DNA from: Acinetobacter sp. P8-3-8
Lineage (GTDB): Bacteria > Pseudomonadota > Gammaproteobacteria > Pseudomonadales > Moraxellaceae
Reading direction: 5' to 3'
DNA: 64,000 bases
Assembly: GCF_000214135.1 (NCBI RefSeq)
Contig: NZ_AFIE01000001.1
Location: forward strand, 1 to 64,000
The notes under the pieces: generated by a model
The model's input: only the letters and a program-made list of their open reading frames with translations
Databases searched by the model: none
What the model was told of the DNA's origin: nothing
Made by a program: the position numbers and the translations under genes
Part shown: one piece after another, positions 46,550-56,234 of the stretch
Numbering within the stretch: position 1 is the first letter of the stretch
How the letters are laid out: the number at the start of each line of letters is the position of its first letter

Positions 46550-46577
46550 TTTACATCTCATACCACAAGTCTATAAT
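46550..46577 (+). promoter_or_regulatory. Sigma-70 promoter of tsaD
   Basis: TTTACA (46550-46555), 16-base spacer, TATAAT (46572-46577), 39 bases before the tsaD start. Confidence 0.65.
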
Positions 46578-46616
46578 GCTGTTAGCAATATTTCGAAATG
46601 TGTAAAAGGCAGTTTA

Positions 46617-47627
46617 ATGATCGTTCTTGGCTTAGAAACTTCATGTGATGAAACAGGATTAGCACTCTATGACAGTGAGGTCGGCTTAAGAGGACAAGTG
46701 CTTTATAGTCAAATAAAATTGCATGCAGAATATGGTGGTGTGGTTCCTGAACTGGCTTCTCGTGATCATGTACGCAAACTCATTCCATTGATTAATCAAC
46801 TACTTGAACAAAGTGATGTAAAAAAATCTGAGATTGATGCGATTGCTTATACACGTGGTCCAGGTCTAATGGGAGCATTGATGACAGGTGCTTTATTTGG
46901 TCGTACTTTGGCTTTTGCACTCGATAAACCAGCGATTGGTGTACATCATATGGAAGGTCATATGCTTGCACCACTTTTATCTGCAAATCCACCGGAATTT
47001 CCGTTTGTCGCCTTATTGGTATCAGGTGGACATACCCAATTGATGGCAGCACATAGCATCGGTGAGTATGAAATTCTCGGTGAATCCATTGACGATGCAG
47101 CAGGTGAGGCTTTCGATAAAGTTGCTAAAATGTTGAAATTACCTTATCCGGGTGGCCCAAATATTTCAAAATTAGCAGATCAAGGCAATAAAGAGGCTTT
47201 TGAATTTCCTCGCCCAATGTTACATCAAGGCTTAGATTTTTCATTTAGCGGATTAAAAACAGCAGTTTCTGTGCAGTTAAAAAAATTAGGTGAAGAACAG
47301 CGTGATGCAGATATTGCTGCATCATTCCAAGAAGCATTAGTCGATACTTTGGTTAAAAAATCTATAAAAGCGTTAAAACAAACAGGTTTAAGACGTTTAG
47401 TGATCGCAGGCGGTGTCAGTGCTAATAAGCGTTTACGTGAACGTTTAGAAGCAGATTTGGCGAAGATTAAAGGTACTGTTTATTATGCAGAACCTGCTTT
47501 GTGTACTGATAATGGTGCAATGATCGCATTTGCAGGGTATCAGCGTTTAAAAGCAGGGCAACAAGATGGTTTATCTGTAACGACGACACCACGTTGGCCG
47601 ATGACAGAATTGACTAAGCCTGAGTAA
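46617..47627 (+). CDS. tsaD: tRNA N6-adenosine threonylcarbamoyltransferase TsaD
   Basis: It transfers the threonylcarbamoyl group to A37 of ANN-decoding tRNAs together with TsaB and TsaE. The 336-residue ASKHA-fold protein begins [14 protein letters not shown], has the metal-binding HHMEGH near residue 110, VSGGHTQL near 136, and [10 protein letters not shown] near 268. The ATG at 46617 is chosen because the family starts with this sequence; an upstream in-frame ATG at 46533 would precede the promoter. Confidence 0.96.
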   Translation: MIVLGLETSCDETGLALYDSEVGLRGQVLYSQIKLHAEYGGVVPELASRDHVRKLIPLINQLLEQSDVKKSEIDAIAYTRGPGLMGALMTGALFGRTLAFALDKPAIGVHHMEGHMLAPLLSANPPEFPFVALLVSGGHTQLMAAHSIGEYEILGESIDDAAGEAFDKVAKMLKLPYPGGPNISKLADQGNKEAFEFPRPMLHQGLDFSFSGLKTAVSVQLKKLGEEQRDADIAASFQEALVDTLVKKSIKALKQTGLRRLVIAGGVSANKRLRERLEADLAKIKGTVYYAEPALCTDNGAMIAFAGYQRLKAGQQDGLSVTTTPRWPMTELTKPE

Positions 47628-47661
47628 TACTGAGCCGTATTAAAAATTCAAAAATTTTATT

Positions 47662-47687
47662 AAAAAGAGGCGAAAGCCTCTTTTTTA
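47662..47687 (+). terminator. Intrinsic terminator of tsaD
   Basis: AAAAAGAGGC-GAAA-GCCTCTTTTTT, a GNRA-loop stem followed by T residues. Confidence 0.88.
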
Positions 47688-47774
47688 AAGATGTATTTGT
47701 AAATGATCCTAGCCAAAATAATGGACACATCGTCCCTCTAAAGATAACGTAATGTTAACTTTGGAGATGTACAC

Positions 47775-48068
47775 ATGAGTAAACGCTTTAGTCCGGAATT
47801 TAAACAGCAAGCAATTGATTATGCACTTGCAAACTCACATGAATCATTAGCATCAATTGCGGTAAAGCTTGGTATTGGTTACTCGACACTTGATAAATGG
47901 ATTCGTACTGCTAATCCAGAAGGCTTAAGCAAACGTCAGTTAACACCTGAGCAACAACGAATATTAGATCTAGAAAAAGAAGTCAAACAGCTCAAAGAGG
48001 CAAATGATATACTAAAAAAAGTGCATGTGTACTTCCTCACCGATCAAGGCAAGAGAAGTACATGGTAA
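47775..48068 (+). CDS. IS3-family transposase OrfA
   Basis: The 97-residue DNA-binding subunit has a helix-turn-helix (FSPEFKQQAIDYALANSH, SLASIAVKLGIGYSTLDKWIR) and a leucine-zipper segment (ILDLEKEVKQLKEANDILKK). An in-frame slippery A AAA AAA (48014-48020) near the end would, in a complete element, allow -1 frameshifting into orfB to give the OrfAB transposase. Good ribosome-binding site GGAG upstream. Confidence 0.85.
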   Translation: MSKRFSPEFKQQAIDYALANSHESLASIAVKLGIGYSTLDKWIRTANPEGLSKRQLTPEQQRILDLEKEVKQLKEANDILKKVHVYFLTDQGKRSTW

Positions 48069-48256
48069 TCAAATACTTTGCAATGAGACTGGTTAAAGTC
48101 ACTATGCTGTGCAAACAATTTGGTGTCAGCACCTCAGGCTTCTATGCATGGAAAAAACGTCAGGTACGTATAGCAAAGCAGTACGATGATTTAAAAGCAA
48201 TGTACTGGCAACATCATGCTCGTTTAGGTGCACCATCATTAGTTCATGTGTATTAG
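48062..48256 (+). pseudogene. Truncated IS3-family transposase OrfB
   Basis: Only the N-terminal 64 residues remain (MVIKYFAMRLVKVTMLCKQFGVSTSGFYAWKKRQ), matching the HTH start of IS3 OrfB proteins. The rve integrase core with the DDE triad is absent. It overlaps orfA by 7 bases in the -1 frame. The last codons (LVHVY) are probably junction sequence. Confidence 0.8.
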
Positions 48257-48263
48257 TTTTGAC

Positions 48264-48307
48264 TTGATCTGACAGTCTCAATCAAATATCGGTCACTGTC
48301 AGATCAA
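48264..48307. repeat. 13-bp perfect inverted repeat next to the IS remnant
   Basis: TTGATCTGACAGT (48264-48276) and ACTGTCAGATCAA (48295-48307) are exact reverse complements around an 18-base spacer. They sit between the IS truncation and the nitronate monooxygenase gene stop. They could be a remnant of another mobile element end or a transcript-end hairpin. Confidence 0.6.
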
Positions 48308-48367
48308 TTTAGGCAATCAACACAACCGATGCTTAAAAGCTATTTTGTTTTGTGTGAACATTTATAC

Positions 48368-49396
48368 TCAAGCTGAGCATGTTTCATCTGCTAAAGTTAA
48401 ATTTGATGCAGGTTGCATGTCATGGGTATGATCAAGCGCTGAAATATATTCTTGTTTCATTCGTGCGATAAAATGAGCAACGGTTGGAACTTCATGGATT
48501 GTTCCAACACCTTGACCACATCCCCAAATATCACGCCAAGCTTTATTTTGCATACCGCCACTTGAACCAAAATCGATTGCAGCTGCATGCGATTGAGCAA
48601 GATTTTCAGGATCTAAACCTGCTGCGACAATAGAACCTTGTAGATAATTTCCATGAACACCAGTGAAAAGATTTGAATACACAATGTCATCCGCTGCACT
48701 ATTCACGATCATCTCTTTATAGGCTTCTGGAGCACCTGCTTCTTGAGTTGCAATAAAACCAGAGCCGATATAACCAAAGTCAGCGCCTAAAACACGGGCA
48801 GCAAGTAAGGCATTTCCCGTTGTGATTGCGCCAGAAAGAGCCAAAGGACCTTTAAACCATTGACGTGTTTCTTGGATCAATGCAAAAGGTGATTGTGTCC
48901 CTGCATGACCACCTGCACCAGCAGCGACAGCAATTAAACCATCAGCACCTTTCTCAATGGCTTTTCGAGCAAACTTCTGATTGATAACGTCATGGAAAAC
49001 TACACCGCCATAGGCGTGAATTGCACCATTGACTTCGGTGCTTGCACCTAAAGAGGTGATAATGATCGGTACTTTATACTTGACGCATAGCGCAAGGTCA
49101 TGTTCAAGTCGATCATTTGATTTATGAACAATCAAGTTAACAGCAAAGGGTGCTGCTGGACGCTCAGGGTGCTCACGATCCCATGCTGCCAAGGTTTCAG
49201 TAATCTCTTTGAGCCAATCTTCAAGTAAACTTGCAGGTCTTGCATTCAGTGAAGGAAATGAACCAATCACGCCTGCTTGGCATTGTGCAATGACCAATTT
49301 AGGGCTAGAAATAATAAATAAAGGCGCACCAATGACAGGTAAAGTCAGGTTGCTCTTTAAACGCGCCATCAGACGGTCAACGTTATTTGTAGTCAT
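48368..49396 (-). CDS. Nitronate monooxygenase-family flavoprotein
   Basis: The 342-residue FMN TIM-barrel protein is of the NMO/2-nitropropane dioxygenase family (LPVIGAPLFIISSPKLVIAQCQAGVIGSFPSLNARP at the N-terminus in two conserved segments; GADGLIAVAAGAGGHAG near residue 155; GALLAARVLGADFGYIGSGF-type phosphate loop). Such enzymes oxidise alkyl nitronates, but many act as NAD(P)H:quinone or enoyl reductases, so the substrate is open. Its ATG overlaps the stop of the upstream acyl-CoA synthetase gene (ATGA), showing translational coupling within the catabolic unit. It is last in the 53952-48368 minus-strand series. Confidence 0.87.
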   Translation of the reverse strand: MTTNNVDRLMARLKSNLTLPVIGAPLFIISSPKLVIAQCQAGVIGSFPSLNARPASLLEDWLKEITETLAAWDREHPERPAAPFAVNLIVHKSNDRLEHDLALCVKYKVPIIITSLGASTEVNGAIHAYGGVVFHDVINQKFARKAIEKGADGLIAVAAGAGGHAGTQSPFALIQETRQWFKGPLALSGAITTGNALLAARVLGADFGYIGSGFIATQEAGAPEAYKEMIVNSAADDIVYSNLFTGVHGNYLQGSIVAAGLDPENLAQSHAAAIDFGSSGGMQNKAWRDIWGCGQGVGTIHEVPTVAHFIARMKQEYISALDHTHDMQPASNLTLADETCSA

Positions 49397-51345
49397 TTGA
49401 TATATCCTCTAAATTGAACGTTATTAGGCTGATGTCGGGATTGCTGTTGCCGATATACGTCGGAAGAAGCGATTCGTACACAACTGGCTAGAGTAAAGCG
49501 ACCGAGAATGTCATTGACAGCTTGGATAGCATTATCATTGCTCAATTGGACTTCAATGACTAAACCTTTAGCACCACTGTCGATAGATTTAATATCTAAT
49601 AAAGTCGATTCGGCAACTTCTGTTAATAGTGGTGTAATGACACGTAATGCCGCATTCGCACGTAATGCGGGCTTATAAATTTTACCGACACCAGTGAGTG
49701 GCAATTCATCCAAAATATGAATTGCACAAGGCCAAGCAGGGCGTTCAGGTATGCCATTTTGAGCAAAAGTTAACAGTTCTTCTGCTGTAACTGTTTGATT
49801 AGGTTTAAGGGTCACATAACAAACAGGACGCTCCCCAGCATAGCTGTCAGGTTGTCCTACAGCCGCGGCGGCAGCTACAGCAGGGTGTGAGGCAAGCACT
49901 TCTTCAATCATGACAGGATCGATGTTGTGTCCACCACGAATAATGAGGTCTTTAGATCGTCCAGAAAGGAACAGCTTGCCATCTGCATCAATGTGCCCCA
50001 AGTCGCCACTATTCAAATAGCCATCAGTAAAATTATCAGCACCTTGCCTAGCATTCAGATAACCAGGGCTTACAGTTGGGCCAGAAACAACAAGAATACC
50101 CGTTTCATTTGCCGCACATTCTTCTCCAATTTTGCCTTCTGCAAGACGCTTATGAATAGATATGCGTGTATAAGGTAGGCGGAGTCCGACACAGTTGATG
50201 GTCGCATCAACACCAGCAGGATCAATAGCTGTTGCTCCACCTGATTCAGTCATACCTAAAATTTCATGTACTGATAGTCCAGTCTGTTCAAGAAAGCGTT
50301 TTGCTAATGCACGAGGCGTAGCAGCCGATCCTGTGATCGCAAGTCGAACTCGAGATAGATCACCACTAATCGGATGCTCTAAAATCGCAGATAGTGCGGT
50401 CGGAACAGCACCTAAAACAGTCACTTTATAATTTTCAACAATGCGCCAAAAACGTTGCACCATTGAAGGATTTCTAAAACCAGCGGGCGACATAATCAGT
50501 ATGTTTGCACCAGATAAAAAGAAAGCTAAACTACTTACAATGGCACCACCTACATGGAACATCGGCATACCGTTTGTAAGAATATCATCAGCACGGATAT
50601 CTAATAGTGCAGCAGAACCCAAAGCCGCAGTGAGCTGATTGGTGTGGGTATGTGCAACTAATTTCGGTGCAGATGTTGTTCCGCCTGTATGAAAATAAGC
50701 CACTACACGATCAGGATGTTCAGAGCGAGAGAAGCTAAGTTCTTGATCTGGCTGACGGGCAATCGATTGATGAAAATCGATAATGCTACTATTCCCCTCA
50801 TTTTCAGGCGCTAAAATCGCAATCACTTTTAAATATGGGCAGCGTGTACGAATGGCTTCAACTTTTTCCCAAATTTGAGGGGCGACTTTTGGTCCTGGAA
50901 CGACGAGAATTTTAGCTTGAGATGCTTCTAATAAATCTGCTAGATGATCAGCATTTAATAACGGGTTGAGAGGTACAGCATAACCCGAAGTTTCGGCAGC
51001 CCAAAGGGTAATTTGTGTCTCAAGTAGGGTTGGTAAAATATAGGCAATACCTGTCCCAGTTCCTGCTATTTCAGCAAATAAATTGGCAGTCCTATTAATT
51101 TGTTTCAATAATTCAGTGTAAGTGAGCCTAGCAGGCTTTTCATCTTCTTCACCTGTCATGATCATCGTGAGAGCAGTTTTATCGCTATAGCGTTGAGCTG
51201 CTTCTACAAATAATTGGTAAACAGTTTGAGGAATACGTTCTATAAGTGGTTTTTCTTTTTCAAAACGTTCAATTGCTGCGAGCGTAGGCAAACCACCATG
51301 CCAAGAATGTTTAATCTGTTCCATATACTTTTCCGTGTAGTCCAA
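49393..51345 (-). CDS. AMP-forming acyl-CoA synthetase
   Basis: The 650-residue ANL-superfamily ligase has the P-loop FHTGGTTSAPKLVAHTH near residue 220, the adenine-binding GMTESGG near 365, YLNSGDLGHIDADG near 442, the hinge GRSKDLIIRGGHNIDP near 460, and the catalytic Lys in TGVGKIYKPAL near 553. It activates a carboxylic acid to its CoA thioester. An extra C-terminal tail of about 80 residues follows the ANL core. It is coupled by ATGA to the flavoprotein gene and lies 135 bases after the hydrolase gene. Either MDYTEKYMEQ or the internal MEQIKHSW could be the start. Confidence 0.87.
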   Translation of the reverse strand: MDYTEKYMEQIKHSWHGGLPTLAAIERFEKEKPLIERIPQTVYQLFVEAAQRYSDKTALTMIMTGEEDEKPARLTYTELLKQINRTANLFAEIAGTGTGIAYILPTLLETQITLWAAETSGYAVPLNPLLNADHLADLLEASQAKILVVPGPKVAPQIWEKVEAIRTRCPYLKVIAILAPENEGNSSIIDFHQSIARQPDQELSFSRSEHPDRVVAYFHTGGTTSAPKLVAHTHTNQLTAALGSAALLDIRADDILTNGMPMFHVGGAIVSSLAFFLSGANILIMSPAGFRNPSMVQRFWRIVENYKVTVLGAVPTALSAILEHPISGDLSRVRLAITGSAATPRALAKRFLEQTGLSVHEILGMTESGGATAIDPAGVDATINCVGLRLPYTRISIHKRLAEGKIGEECAANETGILVVSGPTVSPGYLNARQGADNFTDGYLNSGDLGHIDADGKLFLSGRSKDLIIRGGHNIDPVMIEEVLASHPAVAAAAAVGQPDSYAGERPVCYVTLKPNQTVTAEELLTFAQNGIPERPAWPCAIHILDELPLTGVGKIYKPALRANAALRVITPLLTEVAESTLLDIKSIDSGAKGLVIEVQLSNDNAIQAVNDILGRFTLASCVRIASSDVYRQQQSRHQPNNVQFRGYIK

Positions 51346-51480
51346 TCCTTGTTATTAAAGTTATTAAAAATAAGGATTCATTTAAAAATTAATAAATAAA
51401 ATCAGTTATTCAGTGCTTATTGGTGTTTCAGCCATGCTTTTGTGAAATATCAATTCTGATTTAAAAGGCGAATGACTCAT

Positions 51481-52455
51481 TTATGCAGCAATGATCGTCT
51501 CAGCATGTATTGGGCAGTGTTTATTCAGAAAGTCTATTTGTAATGCAATGTTTTGTTCAAAAATTTGACCTGTGCATAACTCAAAATGATTGCTATTTAA
51601 CAGGAAATACTCTGCATTTGGCATTTTCTGTGCTGCATTACGAACCATCTTCTCAGGAATAACCGTATCATTCTGACCTGTGATGACCAATGTCGGCATG
51701 GTAAGTTTATGTACAAAACGAATTGGATTATAGTTTGCGACTTCTAAAAAAATTCGTGCACGTGTTTTATTTTCCCAATTGGCATTTTGGGGCAATAAAG
51801 ATAAATATCCATCCCAAGCATCAGCAGTAGTCATCGCAGCAATGTCATTTTCATGACCAATAATTGGGCGATAAACTGGCTTGTTAACGATGCCACCAAA
51901 TAGATCCATAAAGCCTGCTAGACTCAATTTTGCGAGTTTGGATAAAGGTACACCTTTTAAACTCGCCATTCCATTGACATGCGGTGCTTGTAAAATAACA
52001 GCCTTTACTTGCCCATCACTTGCGGCTGTTTGAATGACATGTCCTCCAGAGAATGAATATCCCCAGAGAATAATATTTTGCTGATCCACAGATGTGAGTG
52101 TTCGTATAAAATCGAGTGCTGCTTTCCAGTCTTGTAAATGTCGTTTCGGACTAACCCAGTGGCGTGGATAACCGTCACTTTCTCCAAAACTTCGATAATC
52201 AAAAGAAAATACAGCATAACCTTGTTCAACAAAGCGTTCTGCAAACTTAGGTAAGCCTGCTTCTTTAATCATTCCAAAGCCTTGCGCCATGATAATAATA
52301 GGAGGCTTAGAATTTTGCTCAGGCAACAGTAATGTACCTGCACAGCGAGTGCCTTGGCTAATAAAATTAAGTTGCATTGCATCCATGGCTATTTTCCATT
52401 TCTTATTGTTCATTTGGGGTTCATTTGACACATTGCCAGATGAACCCATGTCCAT
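51481..52455 (-). CDS. Alpha/beta hydrolase, candidate esterase of the BVMO pathway
   Basis: The 324-residue alpha/beta-hydrolase has the oxyanion region PPIIIMAQGFGM near residue 50, the nucleophile elbow WGYSFSGGH near residue 125 (G-x-S-x-S-G-G variant), an acid in VITGQNDTVIPEKM and the His in NSNHFELCTG near residue 290. It starts 6 bases after the monooxygenase stop, so the two are coupled; in Baeyer-Villiger clusters such a hydrolase usually cleaves the ester or lactone product. No signal peptide, so cytoplasmic. The true start may be one of several internal Met codons. Confidence 0.83.
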   Translation of the reverse strand: MDMGSSGNVSNEPQMNNKKWKIAMDAMQLNFISQGTRCAGTLLLPEQNSKPPIIIMAQGFGMIKEAGLPKFAERFVEQGYAVFSFDYRSFGESDGYPRHWVSPKRHLQDWKAALDFIRTLTSVDQQNIILWGYSFSGGHVIQTAASDGQVKAVILQAPHVNGMASLKGVPLSKLAKLSLAGFMDLFGGIVNKPVYRPIIGHENDIAAMTTADAWDGYLSLLPQNANWENKTRARIFLEVANYNPIRFVHKLTMPTLVITGQNDTVIPEKMVRNAAQKMPNAEYFLLNSNHFELCTGQIFEQNIALQIDFLNKHCPIHAETIIAA

Positions 52456-52461
52456 TATGAA

Positions 52462-53952
52462 TTATGCTGCTTTGGGTTTTCCTTTCGCCTTAACCTGTTG
52501 TGCTGTAGCACTCCAAACTAGATGTTGGCTTTCAATTGGCAAATTATACATTTCCGCATCTTTCTCGAAATTATGGCTGACAAACCATTCAGTAGATTTA
52601 CCTTGGCGAGGTAATACCCAATCACCACGCTGTACATAACCTGATCGCATGCCGTAAACGATACTGTTGCCGGTATTTTCATTCGTTGGCGCAATAGGTT
52701 TTACTGCAGCCATTTGGCGAATATCTAACTCATTAATTAAGCGACAAATATAATCGGTAGATAAATCAATTTTTAAGGTCCAAGGTGCATTGGTATAACC
52801 AAACAAATAAGCAAAGTTAGGCACATCTTCAATTAATGTTCCTTTATAGCTCATTTTTTCGTTTGGTTTAATTTGCTCATGATCTACAGAAATTTGAATG
52901 CCACCAAACAACTGTAATTCAAGACCTGTTGCAGTCACAATGATGTCTGCTTCAAGTGTTTTACCCGATTTGAGTAAAATACCATTTTCAGTAAAATGCT
53001 CAATTTGATCAGTAACAACAGAAGCTTTACCATCACGGATTACGTCAAATAAATCGTTGTCGGGAATCGCACATAGACGTTCATCCCAAGGCATATATTC
53101 TGGCGTAAAGTTCGACATATCATACTGATTGCCCAACGCTTTCTGAACATTTGAAAGAAGGAATGAACGCATTTGTTTAGGGAAACGACGAGATACTTTA
53201 TAAATACCGCGTTGCATAAAAATATTACGCTTACGGAAAATTTTATACACCAATTCTTCTGATAATATTTTTCGGCAAGCATTAACCAATTTATCGGTAT
53301 TTGGTACATTTATCACATAGCTTGGTGAACGCTGTAACATGGTGATATGTGCAGTATCATTCGCCATCGCAGGAATCAACGTAACTGCTGTTGCACCACT
53401 TCCAATGACGACGACGCGTTTATTGCTATAGTCTAAATTTTCAGGCCAATGTTGTGGATGAACAACTAGACCTTTAAAGTTTTCAACACCCTCAAACTTT
53501 GGTGTATAGCCTTGGTCATGGTTATAGTAACCTGTTGCAGCAACAAGATAATTACAAGTAAATTGGCAAGACTCGCCATTTGCTTCATTAATCGTTTCTA
53601 CAGTCCATTTATTGGTTTGGGTTGAAAAATTTGCAGAGATAATTTTAATACCGTAACGGATTTTTTCATCGATGTTAAATTTCTGAGCAGTTTCTTGTAA
53701 ATATTGCTTGATTGAATCGCCGGCAGCTAAAACTTTATCACTATTCCACGGACTAAATTTAAAACCAAAGCTGATCACATCCGAATCTGAACGAATGCCA
53801 GGATAGCGAAACAGATCCCACGTTCCACCTAAAGCTTGTCGGCGCTCCAAAATCGTAAATGATTTATTTGGATTCTGCTGTGAAAGTTGGCAAGCCATGC
53901 CAATTCCAGCCAGACCTGCTCCGATGATGACTACATCATATTCCATGTTCAT
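52462..53952 (-). CDS. AlmA-type flavin monooxygenase (Baeyer-Villiger)
   Basis: The 496-residue FAD/NADPH enzyme has the FAD motif GAGLAGIG near residue 11 and ERRQALGGTWDLFRYPGIRSDSD in two adjacent conserved parts. The type I Baeyer-Villiger fingerprint F-x-G-x-x-x-H-x-x-x-W (FKGLVVHPQHW) is near residue 160, the NADPH motif GSGATA near 178, and TATGLEL near 330. The pattern closely matches AlmA, the long-chain alkane/ketone monooxygenase of Acinetobacter. It inserts oxygen next to a carbonyl to give an ester. The ATG at 53952 follows AAGGA at 8 bases. It is the first gene of the unit continuing to 48368. Confidence 0.9.
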   Translation of the reverse strand: MNMEYDVVIIGAGLAGIGMACQLSQQNPNKSFTILERRQALGGTWDLFRYPGIRSDSDVISFGFKFSPWNSDKVLAAGDSIKQYLQETAQKFNIDEKIRYGIKIISANFSTQTNKWTVETINEANGESCQFTCNYLVAATGYYNHDQGYTPKFEGVENFKGLVVHPQHWPENLDYSNKRVVVIGSGATAVTLIPAMANDTAHITMLQRSPSYVINVPNTDKLVNACRKILSEELVYKIFRKRNIFMQRGIYKVSRRFPKQMRSFLLSNVQKALGNQYDMSNFTPEYMPWDERLCAIPDNDLFDVIRDGKASVVTDQIEHFTENGILLKSGKTLEADIIVTATGLELQLFGGIQISVDHEQIKPNEKMSYKGTLIEDVPNFAYLFGYTNAPWTLKIDLSTDYICRLINELDIRQMAAVKPIAPTNENTGNSIVYGMRSGYVQRGDWVLPRQGKSTEWFVSHNFEKDAEMYNLPIESQHLVWSATAQQVKAKGKPKAA

Positions 53953-54817
53953 TTTGAAAATCCTTGTCTTTGTTATTCGGGTCATTTAAATCTTATCGAT
54001 AATCTGGGTTTAAACTTGACTTTATGAGACATAATTTTAACCCTATGAGACATGATTGTCGTGGTTTAAGCGAGAGCGATATTAGATATTTATTTGGTTT
54101 AAGTTATTGATTTTTAATTTAAATTAATTTTATTTTTTGTGTGATTAAATATAAAATTTAAACAAAATCACAGACTTGATGATATTTTAGTCACTATGCC
54201 TAATTCATCATCAATCTATTTAAAAATATAGTGAAAGCGTCAGATTGTTATGATTAAAGGTGAATATGACATGAGGATTTTTTAGATATTTTTGCGTATT
54301 GAGAATGATTTTATGATGTGCGGTATTGGATGAGTCGCATTTTAGAATAATTAAAAAGATATTTTTTATTCACTTATTAGCAAAATGCTGTTTTATATTT
54401 ATTAGTTCATACCTTTCTACATTGAAGGCCAGCTGCGACATAGTTTTAAAGGATAGATAAAAACAATTCAATAACCATTCTTTTGAGTGGTTTTTCTATT
54501 TTCTAAATTTGATAACTTGCCTAATGAATTAACACACCGATGCTAATACCTACACAAGAATAAGCGTATTAGTGTTGTGCTTGCACAAAGATTAGTGCGA
54601 GTGAATTTGAATGATGGGCAGGGAAGAGCATGAATTTTAAGATATTTAAATGATCAAAATATTCGCAGGGAACTTTCCCTAAACACATTTAAAAATTACA
54701 TCAATTCAAATCAGACCAAATGCTATTCAAGTTGTACATGATTTTTTCGTGCTGGCATTTGGTTGATTTGTAAATATATGCCTGAAAGAGATCATAACAA
54801 TTAGGGATGCTATAGAA
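53953..54817. promoter_or_regulatory. Large divergent control region between monooxygenase and sulfatase maturase
   Basis: About 865 bases without a gene, very AT-rich. It holds the promoters for the minus-strand monooxygenase unit and the plus-strand maturase-sulfatase pair. The only ordered signal I see is the direct repeat at 54023-54057, listed separately. No sigma-54 type -24/-12 element was found. Confidence 0.5.
54023..54057 (-). promoter_or_regulatory. Two direct repeats 21 bp apart upstream of the monooxygenase
   Basis: TATGAGACATAATT (54023-54036) and TATGAGACATGATT (54044-54057) match in 13 of 14 positions with a 21-bp period, two helical turns. They start 71 bases upstream of the monooxygenase ATG. 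The arrangement suits an activator binding on one DNA face; the MalT/AlkS-type regulator at 61397 is a candidate. Confidence 0.5.
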
Positions 54818-56083
54818 ATGCAAATGATACCAATACAAGCTGAATCCCCATCGTTGAAAACGATACAGCTACAAGGTGGCGTTTATCGTTATCACGTTAT
54901 GATTAAGCCTTCAGGTGCACAATGTAATTTAGACTGTAGCTATTGTTTTTACCTACATAAACAAGACATGTTACACCAACCTAAAACCCCACGCATGGCT
55001 GAATCGATGCTTGAACTGCATATCAAGCAATATATTGAAGGTCAAACAGGGGATGAGGTTGTATTCAGTTGGCAAGGTGGTGAACCGACTTTAATGGGAC
55101 TGGAATTCTTCCAAAGAGTAGTTGAACTACAAAATAAATATAGAAAACCCAAGCAACGTATTGAAAATGACTTACAAACCAATGGCACCTTACTCGATGA
55201 AGCATGGTGTGAATTTCTAAAAGAAAATAACTTTTTAGTGGGCTTATCAATCGACGGTCCTGCCGAATTTCATGATAAACACCGTTATAACAAAGGTGGC
55301 AAACCGACACATGCCAAAGTTATGCATGCAGTCGCACTCTTACATCATTATCAAATTCCCTTTAATGCACTTTGTGTCGTCAACCGTGACAATGCGAAAA
55401 GACCGATTGACGTCTATCGTTTTATACGAGACCAAGTACAACCTCGCATGATTCAATTTATTCCCGGAATGGAAAGTTCACAATTTCAACAAACGGCGCC
55501 GGGCCATTGGAATCCTGAAGAATTACCAACACTTGGAAGTTCAGCATCGCAACCGGGAACAGCAGATTCAGTGGTGACAGATTGGTCAATTGCTGCCGAT
55601 GATTGGGGCTATTTCCTATCACGCGTTTGGGGAGAATGGATCAACAAAGACTTCGGCAAAGTTTTTATCGATCAATTTGAAAACATGATTTCGATGATGT
55701 TTGGCTATGGTGCACAGAAATGTGTTTCAGGACAAATCTGTGGTAAATCATTGGCGGTAGAACACAATGGGGATTTATTTTCCTGTGACCACTTTGTTTA
55801 TCCCGAATATAAATTAGGCAATATACAAGATATTCATCAAGGTGATTTAGTCTTTTCAGAAAAACAAAAACAATTTGCCTATGCAAAATCCAATACTTTA
55901 CCCAAGTACTGTCGTGAATGTCCGTACCTTCAATATTGTTGGGGAGATTGTCCGAAAGATCGCTTCTTAAAAACTCCTGATGGTGAAGCAGGATTGCACT
56001 ATCTATGTTCAGGACTAAAACGGTTTTTTCATACCGCACTTTTATCTAAAAATGACATCGCAAAACGTATACAAACGCATTAG
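54818..56083 (+). CDS. Radical SAM sulfatase maturase (anSME type)
   Basis: This 421-residue radical SAM/SPASM enzyme would oxidise the active-site Ser or Cys of type I sulfatases to formylglycine. The 4Fe-4S SAM site C-x-x-x-C-x-x-C reads CNLDCSYC near residue 37, with WQGGEPTL near residue 85. The SPASM auxiliary-cluster cysteines follow: KCVSGQICGKSL near 300, FSCDHFVYPEYKLGNI near 323, and CRECPYLQYCWGDCPKDRF near 367. It lies 150 bases upstream of a Ser-type sulfatase gene on the same strand, its evident client. The enzyme class is oxygen-sensitive, unusual for an aerobic host. Confidence 0.9.
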   Translation: MQMIPIQAESPSLKTIQLQGGVYRYHVMIKPSGAQCNLDCSYCFYLHKQDMLHQPKTPRMAESMLELHIKQYIEGQTGDEVVFSWQGGEPTLMGLEFFQRVVELQNKYRKPKQRIENDLQTNGTLLDEAWCEFLKENNFLVGLSIDGPAEFHDKHRYNKGGKPTHAKVMHAVALLHHYQIPFNALCVVNRDNAKRPIDVYRFIRDQVQPRMIQFIPGMESSQFQQTAPGHWNPEELPTLGSSASQPGTADSVVTDWSIAADDWGYFLSRVWGEWINKDFGKVFIDQFENMISMMFGYGAQKCVSGQICGKSLAVEHNGDLFSCDHFVYPEYKLGNIQDIHQGDLVFSEKQKQFAYAKSNTLPKYCRECPYLQYCWGDCPKDRFLKTPDGEAGLHYLCSGLKRFFHTALLSKNDIAKRIQTH

Positions 56084-56234
56084 AAGAAATGTTGTAACTG
56101 ATTTTTAGGAAGATTTTTTCTGAAAATTGAATCTGTAGTTCGGTGCTATGTCTCTTCGAAACAATAAGAGCATAGATATTTTCAATAACAAAGACTGATG
56201 TTTGCTTCATAAAAAATTTAACAGGAGAAATACT

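Larger units (their letters stand above)
47700..48256 (+). mobile_element. Truncated IS3-family insertion sequence
   Basis: An orfA and the start of an orfB of an IS3-type transposase lie here. The left end is probably close to 47705-47735 (TAGCCAAAATAATGGACACA), but I see no matching right inverted repeat. orfB stops after 64 of the roughly 280 codons expected, before the DDE catalytic core, so the element cannot encode a complete transposase. The interruption is near 48250. Confidence 0.75.

Noticed and set aside
54700-54817. Sigma-54 promoter before the sulfatase maturase
   Set aside because: A TGGCATTTGG stretch is present but the GC element 10 bases downstream is missing.
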